Of a stretch of 53,908 bases of DNA, positions 41,767 to 51,193 are shown one piece after another. Below the pieces are notes generated by a model. It was not told the DNA's origin, did not search any database, and was given only the letters and a program-made list of their open reading frames with translations. Origin of the DNA: JAADHX01 sp964569385 (GTDB taxonomy: Bacteria; Actinomycetota; Acidimicrobiia; Acidimicrobiales; Poriferisodalaceae); NCBI GenBank assembly GCA_964569385.1, contig CAZMUM010000037.1, forward strand, positions 1 through 53,908, in the 5' to 3' direction. The position numbers were made by a program, and so were the translations under genes. Each line of letters opens with the position of its first letter. The stretch's first letter is position 1.

Positions 41767-43227
41767 CTACAGCAACGGGCGATCGGTCGGCGCGATCGGG
41801 CTTGGCAACGACGTAGAGCCCATCAGCGCTTTGTCGACTGCGGCCGCACAAGCGCGCCCTTCGGCAATGGCCCAAACAATCAGACTCTGGCCCCGGCCCA
41901 TATCGCCACACACATACACACCATCGATGTTGGTTGCGAAATTGTCGTCTCTGGCCACGTTCGAGCGAACATCGAGATCGACTCCGAAATCGGCCAACAG
42001 CCCGTTGGCAACTGGGCCTGTGAAACCCATTGCCAGCAGCACAAGTTCGGTCTCGAACTCGAAGTCTGTGCCTTCGACCTTGGTGAACTTGCCATCTACG
42101 AACTCGACCTCGGACCCACGCAGTGCCTTGAGGTTGCCGTAGTCATCAGCGAGGAACTCTTCGGTGTTAACGGCATAGATCCGTTCGCCACCTTCTTCGT
42201 GTGCCGACGTCACCTTGTAGGTCATTGGGAACGTCGGCCATGGGTTTTGCTCCGAAGCTCGCTCGTCCGGTGGCCGCCGCATGATCTCGAACTGCCTTAC
42301 CGACTTTGCACCCTGGCGGTGCGAAGTCCCCAAACAATCGGCGCCGGTATCGCCTCCGCCGATGATGACGACATTCTTCCCCGCCGCCGAAATCGGGACT
42401 TCGTCGGCAGCCATGTCGCCAGCCTGAGCCCGGTTGGCCCACGGAAGAAACTCCATGGCCTGGTAGATACCTTTGGCATCGCGGCCCGGTATTGGGAGGT
42501 CGCGCCACTGCGTTGCGCCGCCGGCCAACACAATCGAATCGAACTCCAAGCGCAGGTCATCAACTGCGACGTTGTCGCCAACATCGGCGTTGGTCACGAA
42601 AACCGTACCTTCGGATTCCATCTGGCCGATTCGGCGATCGATGTGACGTTTCTCCATCTTGAACTCGGGGATGCCGTACCGCAGCAGGCCGCCAATCCGG
42701 TCGGCTCGCTCATAGACCGTGACGTCGTGACCGGCACGAGTTAGTTGTTGGGCCGCGGCCAGGCCAGCGGGCCCAGACCCCACTACGGCCACCTTCTTGC
42801 CGGTCTTGACCGTGGCCAACACCGGCACGACCCAGCCGAGTTCCCAGGCTTTATCGATGATGGTCACCTCAACCTGCTTGATGGTGACGGGGTCTTGGTT
42901 GATGCCAAGAACACACGCCCCCTCGCACGGAGCCGGGCAAAGGCGGCCGGTGAATTCCGGGAAGTTGTTGGTGGCGTGCAACCGGTCGATGGCAGCTTGC
43001 CAATTGTCGCGATACACCAAGTCGTTCCAGTCGGGAATGAGGTTGCCGAGTGGGCAACCGCTGACACAGAACGGAATGCCGCAGTCCATACACCGGCTGG
43101 CTTGGCTGGCCAACGCCTCGGTGGAGAACGGATCGTAAACCTCTGACCAGTCTCTCAGCCGAACCGGCACTGGCCGTCGTGTAGGTAGTTCGCGTTCGTG
43201 TTTGAGGAATCCTCTTACGTCGCCCAT
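41767..43227 (-). CDS. gltD: Glutamate synthase [NADPH] small subunit
   Basis: 486 residues. An N-terminal iron-sulfur region carries CMDCGIPFC, GCPLGN and LCPAPCEGACVLG, followed by an FAD domain (VAVVGSGPAGLAAAQQL) and an NADPH domain (VVIIGGGDTGADCLGTS). A final FAD motif is DGVYVCGDMGRGQSLIVWAIAEGR. It passes electrons from NADPH to the large subunit for 2-oxoglutarate amination. It lies 12 bp after gltB in one operon. Confidence 0.97.
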   Translation of the reverse strand: MGDVRGFLKHERELPTRRPVPVRLRDWSEVYDPFSTEALASQASRCMDCGIPFCVSGCPLGNLIPDWNDLVYRDNWQAAIDRLHATNNFPEFTGRLCPAPCEGACVLGINQDPVTIKQVEVTIIDKAWELGWVVPVLATVKTGKKVAVVGSGPAGLAAAQQLTRAGHDVTVYERADRIGGLLRYGIPEFKMEKRHIDRRIGQMESEGTVFVTNADVGDNVAVDDLRLEFDSIVLAGGATQWRDLPIPGRDAKGIYQAMEFLPWANRAQAGDMAADEVPISAAGKNVVIIGGGDTGADCLGTSHRQGAKSVRQFEIMRRPPDERASEQNPWPTFPMTYKVTSAHEEGGERIYAVNTEEFLADDYGNLKALRGSEVEFVDGKFTKVEGTDFEFETELVLLAMGFTGPVANGLLADFGVDLDVRSNVARDDNFATNIDGVYVCGDMGRGQSLIVWAIAEGRACAAAVDKALMGSTSLPSPIAPTDRPLL

Positions 43228-43239
43228 GTGATGTACCTC

Positions 43240-46200
43240 CTATCCGTGCGAGGCGGACATGATCGCCTCTTCGACGTCGCGGCCCTGTTCTTCGGCCAAT
43301 GCAATTGCTTCGAGTACCCGCTTGTAGTCGCGTGGCATCACCTTCTTGAACTGACGCACTCGCGAGTGCCACCGTTCGAGGATGGCATGAGCGACCGGCG
43401 AATCGGTCTCGTCGCGATGTGTTCTCAAGGTTGTTCTTACGAACGCCGCATCAGCGTCGTCGAGCGCCTCGAGAGCAACCATCTCGGTGTTCAGATTGCG
43501 ATGGAACACATCGTCAGAGTCGTACACATACGCTATTCCGCCCGACATTCCGGCCGCGAAATTCCGGCCAGTGACGCCTAGGACGATGACCTTTCCGCCG
43601 GTCATGTATTCACAGCCATGGTCGCCGATGCCTTCAACAACCGCGGTCGCGCCCGAGTTGCGGACGCAGAACCTCTCGCCAACAATGCCACGTAGGTAAA
43701 TCTCACCACCGGTGGCTCCGTAGCCGATGACGTTGCCGGCGATGATGTTGTCCTGGGCCACGAAGTCTTCTGAACAGTCTCGTGGTGGGCGAACAATCAA
43801 ACGGCCACCCGACAACCCCTTACCTACGTAGTCGTTGGCATCGCCTTCGAGGCGCAACGTGATGCCTTTGGGCAAGAAGGCGCCAAAGCTCTGACCGGCC
43901 GAACCGGTGAAGTCGATCTGAATGGTGTCATCGGGCAGGCCGGCCCCTCCATGATTCTTTGTCAGTTGGTTACCAAGCAACGTACCCACAGTGCGGTTGG
44001 TGTTGCTGATGGGCGACGTAATGTGCGCCGTCCCGTTTCCGGCCAACGCATCACCAGCTTGGCGTATGAGATCGTTGTCGAGCGCCCGATCAAGGCCGTG
44101 TTCTTGTGACTTAGTGCAGGTGCGGTCTTGTTGCCATGGCGACTCTGGCACGTGCAGTATCGGCGATAGGTCTAGTCCGTCAGCTTTCCAATGCGAGATG
44201 GCCTCATCGACATCGAGGGCGTCGACTCGCCCAATTGCTTCGTCGAGGGTCGCGAAACCAAGCTCGGCGAGTAGTTCGCGCACTTCTTCGGCGATGTATT
44301 CGAAGAAGTTCACTACGAACTCCGGCTTGCCCGCGAATCGCGATCGCAGCTGCTTATTTTGGGTAGCCACACCCACCGGGCAGGTGTCAAGGTGGCAGAC
44401 GCGCATCATTACGCAGCCAGACACCACTAGCGGAGCGGTCGCGAACCCGAACTCTTCGGCGCCAAGCAAAGCCGCGACCATGACATCGCGGCCGGTCTTG
44501 AGTTGGCCATCGGTCTGAACAACGATGCGGTCGCGAAGCCCGTTAATTAGCAAGGTCTGCTGAGCTTCGGCGAGCCCAAGTTCCCACGGACCGCCGGCGT
44601 GTTTAAGCGAGTTGAGAGGCGAGGCACCAGTGCCACCATCGTGGCCGGAGATGAGAACAACATCGGCCTTGGCTTTCGACACGCCAGCCGCAACCGTGCC
44701 TACCCCAACTTCGGCCACCAGCTTGACGTGGATCCGAGCTTCGGGGTTGGCGTTCTTAAGGTCGTGGATGAGCTGTTTTAGATCTTCGATCGAATAGATG
44801 TCGTGGTGGGGCGGAGGCGAGATGAGTCCAACGCCCGGTGTCGAGTGCCTGGTCTTGGCAATCCACGGCCAGACCTTCTGGCCGGGCAGCTGGCCGCCTT
44901 CGCCTGGCTTGGCCCCTTGAGCCATTTTGATCTGGATGTCGTCGGCGTTGACCAAGTACTCCGAGGTCACACCAAACCGGCCCGATGCAACCTGTTTGAT
45001 CGACGAACGACGCAAATCGCCATTGGCATCAGGAGTGAATCGGTCTGGGTCCTCGCCGCCTTCTCCGGTGTTGGACTTGGCGCCGATGCGGTTCATGGCG
45101 ATGGCAAGCGTCTCGTGAGCTTCGGCCGAGATCGAGCCATAACTCATGGCCCCAGTCGAGAACCGTTTGACGATCTCTGAGACGGGTTCGACGTCGTCGA
45201 TCGGTATCGATTTGCGATCGCCGTTGTCGAACTTGAACAGACCGCGAAGTGTGGCCAGATTTGTCGACTGGTCGTTAACCAGTGCGGTGTACTCCTTGAA
45301 CACTTCGTAGCGCCCGGACCGGGTCGCATGCTGCAACTTGTAGACCGTCTCTGGGTTGAAGAGGTGATATTCGCCTTCGCGGCGCCACTGGTACTCGCCC
45401 CCCATCTCGAGGTCGCGGTGCGCTACCTCAGCGGCGTTGTCGAGGTGAGCGAAGCGGTGTCTGATGGCCACCTCTTCAGCCAATACGTCTAGACCGACAC
45501 CACTGAGTTTCGATGTGGTGCCGGTGAAGTAGTTGTTGATGACTTCTGTCGACAGTCCCACGCACTCAAATACCTGCGCCCCGGCATAGGAAGCAACTGT
45601 CGAAATACCCATCTTCGACATGATCTTCAAGACACCCTTTGAGCAGGCCTTGATGTAGTTGCGGTGTGCGGTGCGCTCGTCAACATCGGTGATGATGCCC
45701 TGGCTGATCAGATCGTCGATCGACTCAAACGCCAGGTACGGGTTCACCGCACCAGCGCCGTAGCCCAGGAGCAGAGCCATGTGGTGAATCTCGCGGGCAT
45801 CGCCGCACTCGACCACCAGGCCAACCTTGGTTCGGGTCTGCTCCCGAATTAGATGATGATGCACGGCCGATGTCAGCAGCAACGACGGGATTGGGGCCAT
45901 CTCGGCATTGCTGTAACGGTCGGACAGGATAATGATCTTGGCGCCGTTGGCAATCGCCTCGGACACCTTTGCGCAGACAGTTTCTAGCCCGTCGACGATG
46001 CCAGCACCCTCGGCGGCCACCGAATAGAGACCATCAATGGCGAACGCTTCGAAGTCGGGATGGTCGCCGTTCTCGTTTAGGTACTGAATCTTGGCTAACT
46101 CTTCGTTAGACAGGATCGGGCTCGGAACCACGATCTGGCGGCACGATTCGGGGCCGACCTTCAAGATGTTGGCCTCTGGCCCGATGGTGGAAGCCGTTGA

Positions 46201-47826
46201 GGTAACCAGCTCTTCACGAATGGCATCGAGCGGCGGGTTCGTGACTTGGGCGAACAGCTGCGCGAAGTAGTCGAACAGCAGACGAGACTTGTTGGATAAC
46301 GCCGCGATCGGCGTATCGGACCCCATCGAACCGATTGGCTCGGCACCCGTTCTGGCCATTGGAGCGAGCAGAATTTTCAGCTCCTCTTCGGTGTATCCGA
46401 AAGTCCGTTGCCGTTTAACGACCGACGAGTGTTGAGGCGTCAGCAAGAAACGATCGGGAAGATCGTCGAGATGCACCAGACCCTCTCGCAGCCATTTGCC
46501 GTAAGGGTGAACGCCAGCGAGGGTCCGTTTGACCTCATCGTCGCTGACGATGCGACCTTGCTCGGTGTCGACCAAGAACATATGGCCCGGTTGCAGGCGG
46601 CCCTTCTGCACGATGGTCGACTGGTCGATGTCGAGTACCCCAACTTCGGAGGCCATTACGACTAGGCCATCATCGGTGACCCAGTAGCGCGATGGGCGTA
46701 GGCCGTTGCGATCGAGAACGGCGCCGATGACGGTTCCGTCGGTGAACGCAATTGCAGCTGGTCCGTCCCATGGTTCCATTAGCGACGCATGGAACTCGTA
46801 GAAGTCACGTTTCCAATCGGGGATGGTGTCGTGGTTCTCCCATGCTTCAGGCACCATCATCAACATCGCGTGCGGAAGTTCGCGCCCAGCAAGGTGAAGC
46901 AGTTCCAAGGCTTCGTCGAAGCTGTTGGTGTCCGACGCGTTGGGCGTCATCACTGGAAGGGCCCGCTCGAGCGAGTCACCGAACACGTCACTTTCGAGCA
47001 TGCCTTCGCGGGCCCGCATCCAGTTGCGGTTGCCCATGACGGTGTTGATCTCGCCGTTATGGGCCACGAACCGATACGGGTGAGCCAGAGGCCAAGACGG
47101 GAAGGTGTTGGTTGAGAACCGCGAGTGAACCAGCGCCATTGCCGTTTCCATCCGTTCGTCGAGCAGATCTGGGAAGACGACCGCTAGCTGGTCGACCGTG
47201 AGCATCCCTTTGTACACAAACGTGCGACCAGACAGGCTTGGGAAGTAGACGGCTGGATCAGTCTCGTGTTCGATCCGTTTGCGCAGAACAAACCCGCGGC
47301 GTTCTAGCTCCAGACCTGACAGTTCGTCGCAGTCGTCGGCCGCCGACACAAACACTTGTCGCATTGTCGGCATGGCATCGGCGGCGAACGAACCGAGGGT
47401 GGTGGTTTCGGTCGGGACATCACGCCAGCCGAGAACCTGGAGGCCCTCAGATTGAACGATCTTTTCGATATTGAGCGCCATCGCATCGGCAGCTTCGGCG
47501 GCACGGGGAAGAAAGGCCATGCCAGCCAGATATGTGCCTGTCGCTGGCAGTTTGAAGTCGCAGACTGATCGAAAGAAACGATCGGGAAGTTGAATAAGAA
47601 CCCCAGCACCATCGCCGGTGTTCGCTTCGGCTCCCGTGGCACCTCTGTGATCAAGGTTGGCCAAACACTGCAAACCAAGGCTCAACATTCTGTGGCTCTT
47701 GCGGCCGCCTATATCGACCACGAACCCAACGCCGCACGCATCGTGTTCGAAAGCCGGATCATAAAGACCCTGGGCTTGGGGCAGGTTCGTACCCGGTGGA
47801 CGGGTGTGCGCGACAGTGTGATTCAT
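43240..47826 (-). CDS. gltB: Glutamate synthase [NADPH] large subunit
   Basis: 1528 residues, the usual length. Residues 1-30 are a propeptide, and Cys31 in HDACGVGF becomes the N-terminal glutaminase nucleophile. The class II amidotransferase domain (31-430) contains HSRFSTNTFPSW and AHNGEINT. The central domain and FMN synthase domain (about 820-1190) follow with MSYGSISAEAHETLAIAMNRIG, SNTGEGGEDP, KMAQGAKPGEGGQLPG and ISGHDGGTGASP; the 3Fe-4S site is CHLDTCPVGVATQ. The GXGXG beta-helix (1260-1500) ends the protein. It makes two glutamates from glutamine and 2-oxoglutarate together with GltD. Confidence 0.98.
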   Translation of the reverse strand: MNHTVAHTRPPGTNLPQAQGLYDPAFEHDACGVGFVVDIGGRKSHRMLSLGLQCLANLDHRGATGAEANTGDGAGVLIQLPDRFFRSVCDFKLPATGTYLAGMAFLPRAAEAADAMALNIEKIVQSEGLQVLGWRDVPTETTTLGSFAADAMPTMRQVFVSAADDCDELSGLELERRGFVLRKRIEHETDPAVYFPSLSGRTFVYKGMLTVDQLAVVFPDLLDERMETAMALVHSRFSTNTFPSWPLAHPYRFVAHNGEINTVMGNRNWMRAREGMLESDVFGDSLERALPVMTPNASDTNSFDEALELLHLAGRELPHAMLMMVPEAWENHDTIPDWKRDFYEFHASLMEPWDGPAAIAFTDGTVIGAVLDRNGLRPSRYWVTDDGLVVMASEVGVLDIDQSTIVQKGRLQPGHMFLVDTEQGRIVSDDEVKRTLAGVHPYGKWLREGLVHLDDLPDRFLLTPQHSSVVKRQRTFGYTEEELKILLAPMARTGAEPIGSMGSDTPIAALSNKSRLLFDYFAQLFAQVTNPPLDAIREELVTSTASTIGPEANILKVGPESCRQIVVPSPILSNEELAKIQYLNENGDHPDFEAFAIDGLYSVAAEGAGIVDGLETVCAKVSEAIANGAKIIILSDRYSNAEMAPIPSLLLTSAVHHHLIREQTRTKVGLVVECGDAREIHHMALLLGYGAGAVNPYLAFESIDDLISQGIITDVDERTAHRNYIKACSKGVLKIMSKMGISTVASYAGAQVFECVGLSTEVINNYFTGTTSKLSGVGLDVLAEEVAIRHRFAHLDNAAEVAHRDLEMGGEYQWRREGEYHLFNPETVYKLQHATRSGRYEVFKEYTALVNDQSTNLATLRGLFKFDNGDRKSIPIDDVEPVSEIVKRFSTGAMSYGSISAEAHETLAIAMNRIGAKSNTGEGGEDPDRFTPDANGDLRRSSIKQVASGRFGVTSEYLVNADDIQIKMAQGAKPGEGGQLPGQKVWPWIAKTRHSTPGVGLISPPPHHDIYSIEDLKQLIHDLKNANPEARIHVKLVAEVGVGTVAAGVSKAKADVVLISGHDGGTGASPLNSLKHAGGPWELGLAEAQQTLLINGLRDRIVVQTDGQLKTGRDVMVAALLGAEEFGFATAPLVVSGCVMMRVCHLDTCPVGVATQNKQLRSRFAGKPEFVVNFFEYIAEEVRELLAELGFATLDEAIGRVDALDVDEAISHWKADGLDLSPILHVPESPWQQDRTCTKSQEHGLDRALDNDLIRQAGDALAGNGTAHITSPISNTNRTVGTLLGNQLTKNHGGAGLPDDTIQIDFTGSAGQSFGAFLPKGITLRLEGDANDYVGKGLSGGRLIVRPPRDCSEDFVAQDNIIAGNVIGYGATGGEIYLRGIVGERFCVRNSGATAVVEGIGDHGCEYMTGGKVIVLGVTGRNFAAGMSGGIAYVYDSDDVFHRNLNTEMVALEALDDADAAFVRTTLRTHRDETDSPVAHAILERWHSRVRQFKKVMPRDYKRVLEAIALAEEQGRDVEEAIMSASHG

Positions 47827-48053
47827 TCGACGTCCTCGTGGTGCTCAGCTCCGGCTGGAATTCCGGTAGCGAGCGGTTCAGTTGCAGATCTGGGTGGGAC
47901 ATCGTTGGCCTGCCAGAATCGACAAGAGTAGTCGGTAGACGCTGGAGTTCCAAGGGTGTCGGGACTCTCTACGCTTACGTAGACACCGACGACCGCCATC
48001 ACGCGGCATCGCTCGACCTGTTGATTGTGCCCTAAGACGGCGCCTCTTGAGGT

Positions 48054-48434
48054 TCAGCTTCGAGCGTCGAATAGTTCCACGTCATAGGTGGCGAGCGCCT
48101 TGTCGGCGGTCACAAGCACTAGCGCCTCAAGCTGCGCCTGGGCTACCAACATTCGGTCGAACGGGTCGCGATGATGAGGCGGCAATGCTGGCGCCAACTC
48201 AGCGTACGCAGCCGTGATCGATAGCGAAACAAAGCCCTCGGACTCAAGCTCATCGACCAGTCCATCAGGCATCGTCAACTTCCCCAGCGCACGCTTGATC
48301 CCCAACTCCCAAGGAGTCACCACCGAGACAAAGGCCTCATCAGCCTGCTCGATCAGGTCACGGCACCGCGGACCCATTGCGTTGCTGTCATCGAGCCACC
48401 ACAGGACAACGTGACTATCCAGAAGAATCCTCAC
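48054..48434 (-). CDS. vapC: VapC-type PIN-domain toxin
   Basis: 126 residues, PIN fold. Acidic metal-binding residues are Asp6 (LLDSH), Glu43 (PWELGIK), Asp93 (DPFDRMLVAQA) and Asp111 (VTADKAL), the set needed for Mg-dependent ribonuclease activity. VapC toxins cleave tRNA or rRNA when freed from antitoxin. It overlaps the antitoxin gene by 4 bp, antitoxin first, in the classical order. The target RNA is unknown. Confidence 0.93.
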   Translation of the reverse strand: MRILLDSHVVLWWLDDSNAMGPRCRDLIEQADEAFVSVVTPWELGIKRALGKLTMPDGLVDELESEGFVSLSITAAYAELAPALPPHHRDPFDRMLVAQAQLEALVLVTADKALATYDVELFDARS

Positions 48435-48688
48435 AACGCGTCAGCAGCAGATGACTCATCGAACAGCGCCATGGTGTCAGCATCGGAACCAACAACATCC
48501 TCGCTGTACGCAACGCGACCCGACCACGCTCCCGGCACGCGTGCAGAGCTGGCCGCCTGCCAAGCAACAATCCTGGCAACAGGCCGGCCGTTGCGCGCCA
48601 CGATCACCTCCACACCCGCCTCGGCTTCGCGGATCAACTCCGACAAGCGAGACTTTGCCTCGTGCGTGTTGACGACATGGGTGCTCAT
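48431..48688 (-). CDS. vapB: Phd/YefM-VapB-type antitoxin
   Basis: 85 residues. The N-terminal THEAKSRLSELIREAEAGVEVIVARNGRPVARIV is the Phd/YefM DNA-binding and dimer domain. The acidic, less ordered C-terminus (about 60-85) should wrap the toxin. It leads the vapC gene by a 4-bp overlap and is expected to autorepress the operon. Confidence 0.9.
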   Translation of the reverse strand: MSTHVVNTHEAKSRLSELIREAEAGVEVIVARNGRPVARIVAWQAASSARVPGAWSGRVAYSEDVVGSDADTMALFDESSAADAL

Positions 48689-48869
48689 GGGTCTAGCTTA
48701 GCTAGGTGCTATTCACATCGCAATGGTCCCGCAGTGAGGGCTAGATGCCTGTCTGACCCAAGGATCCTGCCTTCGCCACGGCGCTGTCAACTCGCTCCGA
48801 CGAGATCGCCCGGATTGGCGAATAGGCATTGTCATCACTCGCTCATGCCTCGACACGTTGCACTTGTGT

Positions 48870-48884
48870 TATACGATTCGTATA
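48870..48884. promoter_or_regulatory. 15-bp perfect palindrome before the RHH antitoxin (autoregulatory operator)
   Basis: TATACGA, one base, TCGTATA, nine bases before the start codon at 48894. A palindrome this close to a ribbon-helix-helix gene is the expected place for toxin-antitoxin self-repression. The TATACT overlapping its end could be a -10 box. Confidence 0.7.
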
Positions 48885-48893
48885 CTCGATGGT

Positions 48894-49145
48894 ATGACAA
48901 CTCCAGTGCCAACACGTTTCACCGACGAGGAGCTTGCGATGCTCGACCGTCTGGTCAACGAGGGCGTTGCAGATAGCCGATCGGCGGTGATTCGGCTAGG
49001 TCTACATGAGCTCGCTGAGTCGGTACAACGCGCCCGGGTGGGCGCCATCATCGCCGAGTCATACAGCCAGCACCCGCAGACCCGAGAAGACGACGAGCTA
49101 GCCATGGCCAACGCCATAGCGATGACCGAAGCAGAACCGTGGTAG
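48894..49145 (+). CDS. Ribbon-helix-helix antitoxin of a MazEF-like module
   Basis: 83 residues from the ATG at 48894. Residues 3-45 (TPVPTRFTDEELAMLDRLVNEGVADSRSAVIRLGLHEL) form an RHH DNA-binding domain: a strand, then two helices. The acidic C-terminal half (PQTREDDELAMANAIAMTEAEPW) is the likely toxin-binding segment. Its stop overlaps the toxin GTG start by 7 bp. An operator candidate sits nine bases upstream. Confidence 0.85.
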   Translation: MTTPVPTRFTDEELAMLDRLVNEGVADSRSAVIRLGLHELAESVQRARVGAIIAESYSQHPQTREDDELAMANAIAMTEAEPW

Positions 49146-49450
49146 CGCAAGCCGAACTGTGGTTGCTGGAGACTCCCAACCACAAGAGTCGACCGGTACT
49201 GATTGTTTCGCGCGACGAAGCCATTCCTGTGCTCAACAACATCATCGTCGCACCCGTGACTAGCACTATCCGCGACATCGCCACCTGTATCCCAGTCGGA
49301 GCGAACGAAGGAATAGACCACGAGAGCGTCGCCACGTTCGACAACCTCGCCGCAGTTCCCAAGTCGGTGCTCACTACGAGACTCGGGCATCTGGGCCATG
49401 GGCGACGCATCGAGATCTGCGATGCCCTCAACGCTATGGCCGACTGTTAA
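49139..49450 (+). CDS. MazF/PemK-type endoribonuclease toxin
   Basis: 103 residues from a GTG overlapping the antitoxin stop. The MazF fold shows in QAELWLLETPNHKSRPVLIVSRDE (with the RPVLIVSR strand), NNIIVAPVTSTIRDIATCIPVG, and DHESVATFDNLAAVPKSVL, where the conserved Arg/Ser/Thr catalytic residues lie. MazF toxins cut single-stranded mRNA at short motifs; the specificity here cannot be predicted. Confidence 0.85.
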   Translation: MVAQAELWLLETPNHKSRPVLIVSRDEAIPVLNNIIVAPVTSTIRDIATCIPVGANEGIDHESVATFDNLAAVPKSVLTTRLGHLGHGRRIEICDALNAMADC

Positions 49451-49618
49451 CTCCCAAGGCTGGCGAGCTCAACCGTCACTTCTCGGCCGACGGGCGAAGT
49501 CGTCGTGTGGCAAGACCAAATGTTGGGCACCGACAAGTGCCGCTTCACCAACGGTCACGAGCTGGCGCCTGAGTGGATCGCTATGTATGGATTTGCAGGA
49601 GTCCTAAACTCAGGTTGA
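49451..49618 (+). pseudogene. Possible gene remnant after the MazF-like gene
   Basis: In the same frame as the toxin, 55 codons remain open after its stop and read as plausible protein (GEVVVWQDQMLGTDKCRFTN, then GHELAPEWIAM). No start codon with a ribosome site is seen and the family is not recognised. It may be a 3' fragment of a lost gene, or a chance frame. Confidence 0.2.
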
Positions 49619-49626
49619 TGTTGTCA

Positions 49627-50025
49627 ATGACTGCCGGACCGTTCTCCTTCACTCTTGGTTTCGAGACGACCAAGGCCCCAGATACCGTGGCCGCGTTTCG
49701 CAGTCTGCTTCCGCTTGCATCGAAGATCATTCACGTTCGGTGGAGCGGCGAGGCAGGATGGATTCCAATGGGCGATCTCGACGTCGGGGTTGGCGCGGAG
49801 AACGCAACTTCGTACCCGCATCCTGGAGAGTTGGTGCTCTATCCCGGCGGTGTCAGCGAAACCGAGTTGTTGATCGGGTACGGCCATGTCAACTTCGCCT
49901 CCAAAGCGGGCCAGCTTGCCGGCAATCACTTCGCCTCTGTCATCGAAGGCGGGGAGAACCTTCCTGTGCTTGGCAAGATGCTCCTGTGGGAAGGCGCCAA
50001 GGAGATCTCCTTCCAAGAGACCTGA
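49627..50025 (+). CDS. DUF3830 family protein (cyclophilin-like fold)
   Basis: 132 residues from the ATG at 49627. It matches the DUF3830 pattern closely: TVAAFRSLLPLASKIIHVRWSGEAGWIPMGDLDVGVGAENATSYPHPGELVLYPGGVSETEL, then FASKAGQLAGNHFASV and a final LLWEGAKEISF. The fold is a small beta barrel related to cyclophilin/TM1367-type proteins. Such genes usually accompany amidase, racemase or transport genes for organic acids; here it is stranded between toxin-antitoxin modules, suggesting loss of its partners or transfer. Confidence 0.85.
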   Translation: MTAGPFSFTLGFETTKAPDTVAAFRSLLPLASKIIHVRWSGEAGWIPMGDLDVGVGAENATSYPHPGELVLYPGGVSETELLIGYGHVNFASKAGQLAGNHFASVIEGGENLPVLGKMLLWEGAKEISFQET

Positions 50026-50467
50026 TCTCGACGAACAACGTTGCGTCGCACAGGTAGTAGAGACTTCAAATACGCGTTCACCTTGTCCAGTAGACCGACT
50101 CCTCGCCCGCGAGAGCTACACAATTGGAGGGTCGCGGCTCTTCAGACAAGAGTGCGATGATCGCTCGAACTCGCTGCTGTTCCTTGCGTGGCAGCTTTGC
50201 GATGGATCTAATCGCCCGGCGAGCGGTCTCGACGCGATATCGGCTCACTCGAGTCCGAGAGCAGCTTCAACCTCGTCCCACCGCACATAGTCGTCTTCGG
50301 AACGCGCCGGTGGGTTTTTCGAAATTGATGACCTGCGCAACACGTTGTGTAGCTGATCAACTCAATCTGGTTACGAAAATTCACTGCAATGACCACCGAT
50401 TGCATCGGTCAACGTGTCAGGCACCGAACTGTTGCGCTGGTCCCCACCAAGAAAAGTGACACGGCTG
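50026..50467. other. Gap with no supported gene; possible decayed antitoxin end
   Basis: No intact gene is seen. On the minus strand near 50240-50320 a frame reads PPARSEDDYVRWDEVEAALGLE and stops, which looks like the C-terminus of a small antitoxin-type protein, but the upstream frame is broken. The region therefore looks like debris between the DUF3830 gene and the next toxin gene. Confidence 0.3.
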
Positions 50468-50767
50468 TCAAAGACAACCGGTTGTCCAAGCAAGTGCGGC
50501 GCAGACCTCATCGAGCAGCGGCTGATCTACAAACCCGATCACCTCGACCAGGCTGCCTCTTCTGATCGGACCAGCGGCAAGAGTATTGAGCACTCCCCTC
50601 ACGCCATAGCCAGAGAGCGAAACCTCCGATGGCAAGCCACGAACCGTTGTCGTGGCGGGCACAACAAACGGCGCCGTTAGCTCCAGCGCCGAGAGCTCGA
50701 GTACAGGTCGGCGCTTCACTGTTCCGTCGTCGTGAACGACCTCGGCCCACTGAAGCTCACCCCGCAT
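50468..50767 (-). CDS. Second MazF-like toxin
   Basis: 99 residues from the ATG at 50767. MRGELQWAEVVHDDGTVKRRPVLEL is the MazF opening strand with the RRPVL signature. The middle is TAPFVVPATTTVRGLPSEV, and the rest (VLNTLAAGPIRRGSLVEVIGFVDQPLLDEVCAALAW) ends in the family's C-terminal helix. The expected SVVN-type strand reads GVRGVLN, so the active site may have drifted. It overlaps the upstream antitoxin gene by 11 bp. Confidence 0.75.
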   Translation of the reverse strand: MRGELQWAEVVHDDGTVKRRPVLELSALELTAPFVVPATTTVRGLPSEVSLSGYGVRGVLNTLAAGPIRRGSLVEVIGFVDQPLLDEVCAALAWTTGCL

Positions 50768-50981
50768 AAGGTCGCGCCTGCAACATGAAATCTTGGGGGT
50801 TTCCCCAATCGTCCTCGGTTTCGAGGGGGACGCGAAGCAATACTCGTTGCGCCTTGCGGTAGCTGTCCTCCCTGATAGCGCGGTCCAAGGCGTCGCGAAC
50901 CGCCTCAGTCGCGGTCCGCCCACCTGATTTCAACCAGTCCATATGCTCATCGCTTAGCCTCACGGTCACACTAGTTGCCAT
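50757..50981 (-). CDS. RHH antitoxin paired with the second MazF-like toxin
   Basis: 74 residues. ATSVTVRLSDEHMDWLKSGGRTATEAVRDALDRAIRED is a ribbon-helix-helix DNA-binding domain, with a strand and two helices; the C-terminal KAQRVLLRVPLETEDDWG is the likely toxin-binding tail. Antitoxin first, toxin overlapping by 11 bp, same order as the module at 48894-49450 but on the other strand. Confidence 0.8.
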   Translation of the reverse strand: MATSVTVRLSDEHMDWLKSGGRTATEAVRDALDRAIREDSYRKAQRVLLRVPLETEDDWGNPQDFMLQARPYAG

Positions 50982-51027
50982 ACGGGCAGCTTACATCTGT
51001 AAGACGAAACCGTCGATAACTCCAAAA

Positions 51028-51189
51028 ATGGACGCTGAAGTCATCATGCTGGCTGTCCGTTGGTACCTCCGATACGGGCTGTCCCACCGCGACGTTGATG
51101 AACTCATGGCCGAATGCGGCATCGAAGGTCTTGACCGCTATCACCAACATATACACCCCTGTGGGTGCCAAAAACTCATCTGTATAGGT
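51028..51189 (+). pseudogene. Eroded IS6-family transposase fragment
   Basis: The first 35 codons read DAEVIMLAVRWYLRYGLS, then HRDVDELMAECGIE, the N-terminal part of an IS6/IS26-type DDE transposase (where FPxEVIxxAVRWYLRYxLSYRDVEELMxERGV is standard). The sequence then loses similarity and stops at 51189; the DDE catalytic domain is absent. It marks a past insertion in the toxin-antitoxin zone. It is only 47 bp from the antitoxin start and lies opposite it. Confidence 0.75.
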
Positions 51190-51193
51190 TGAC

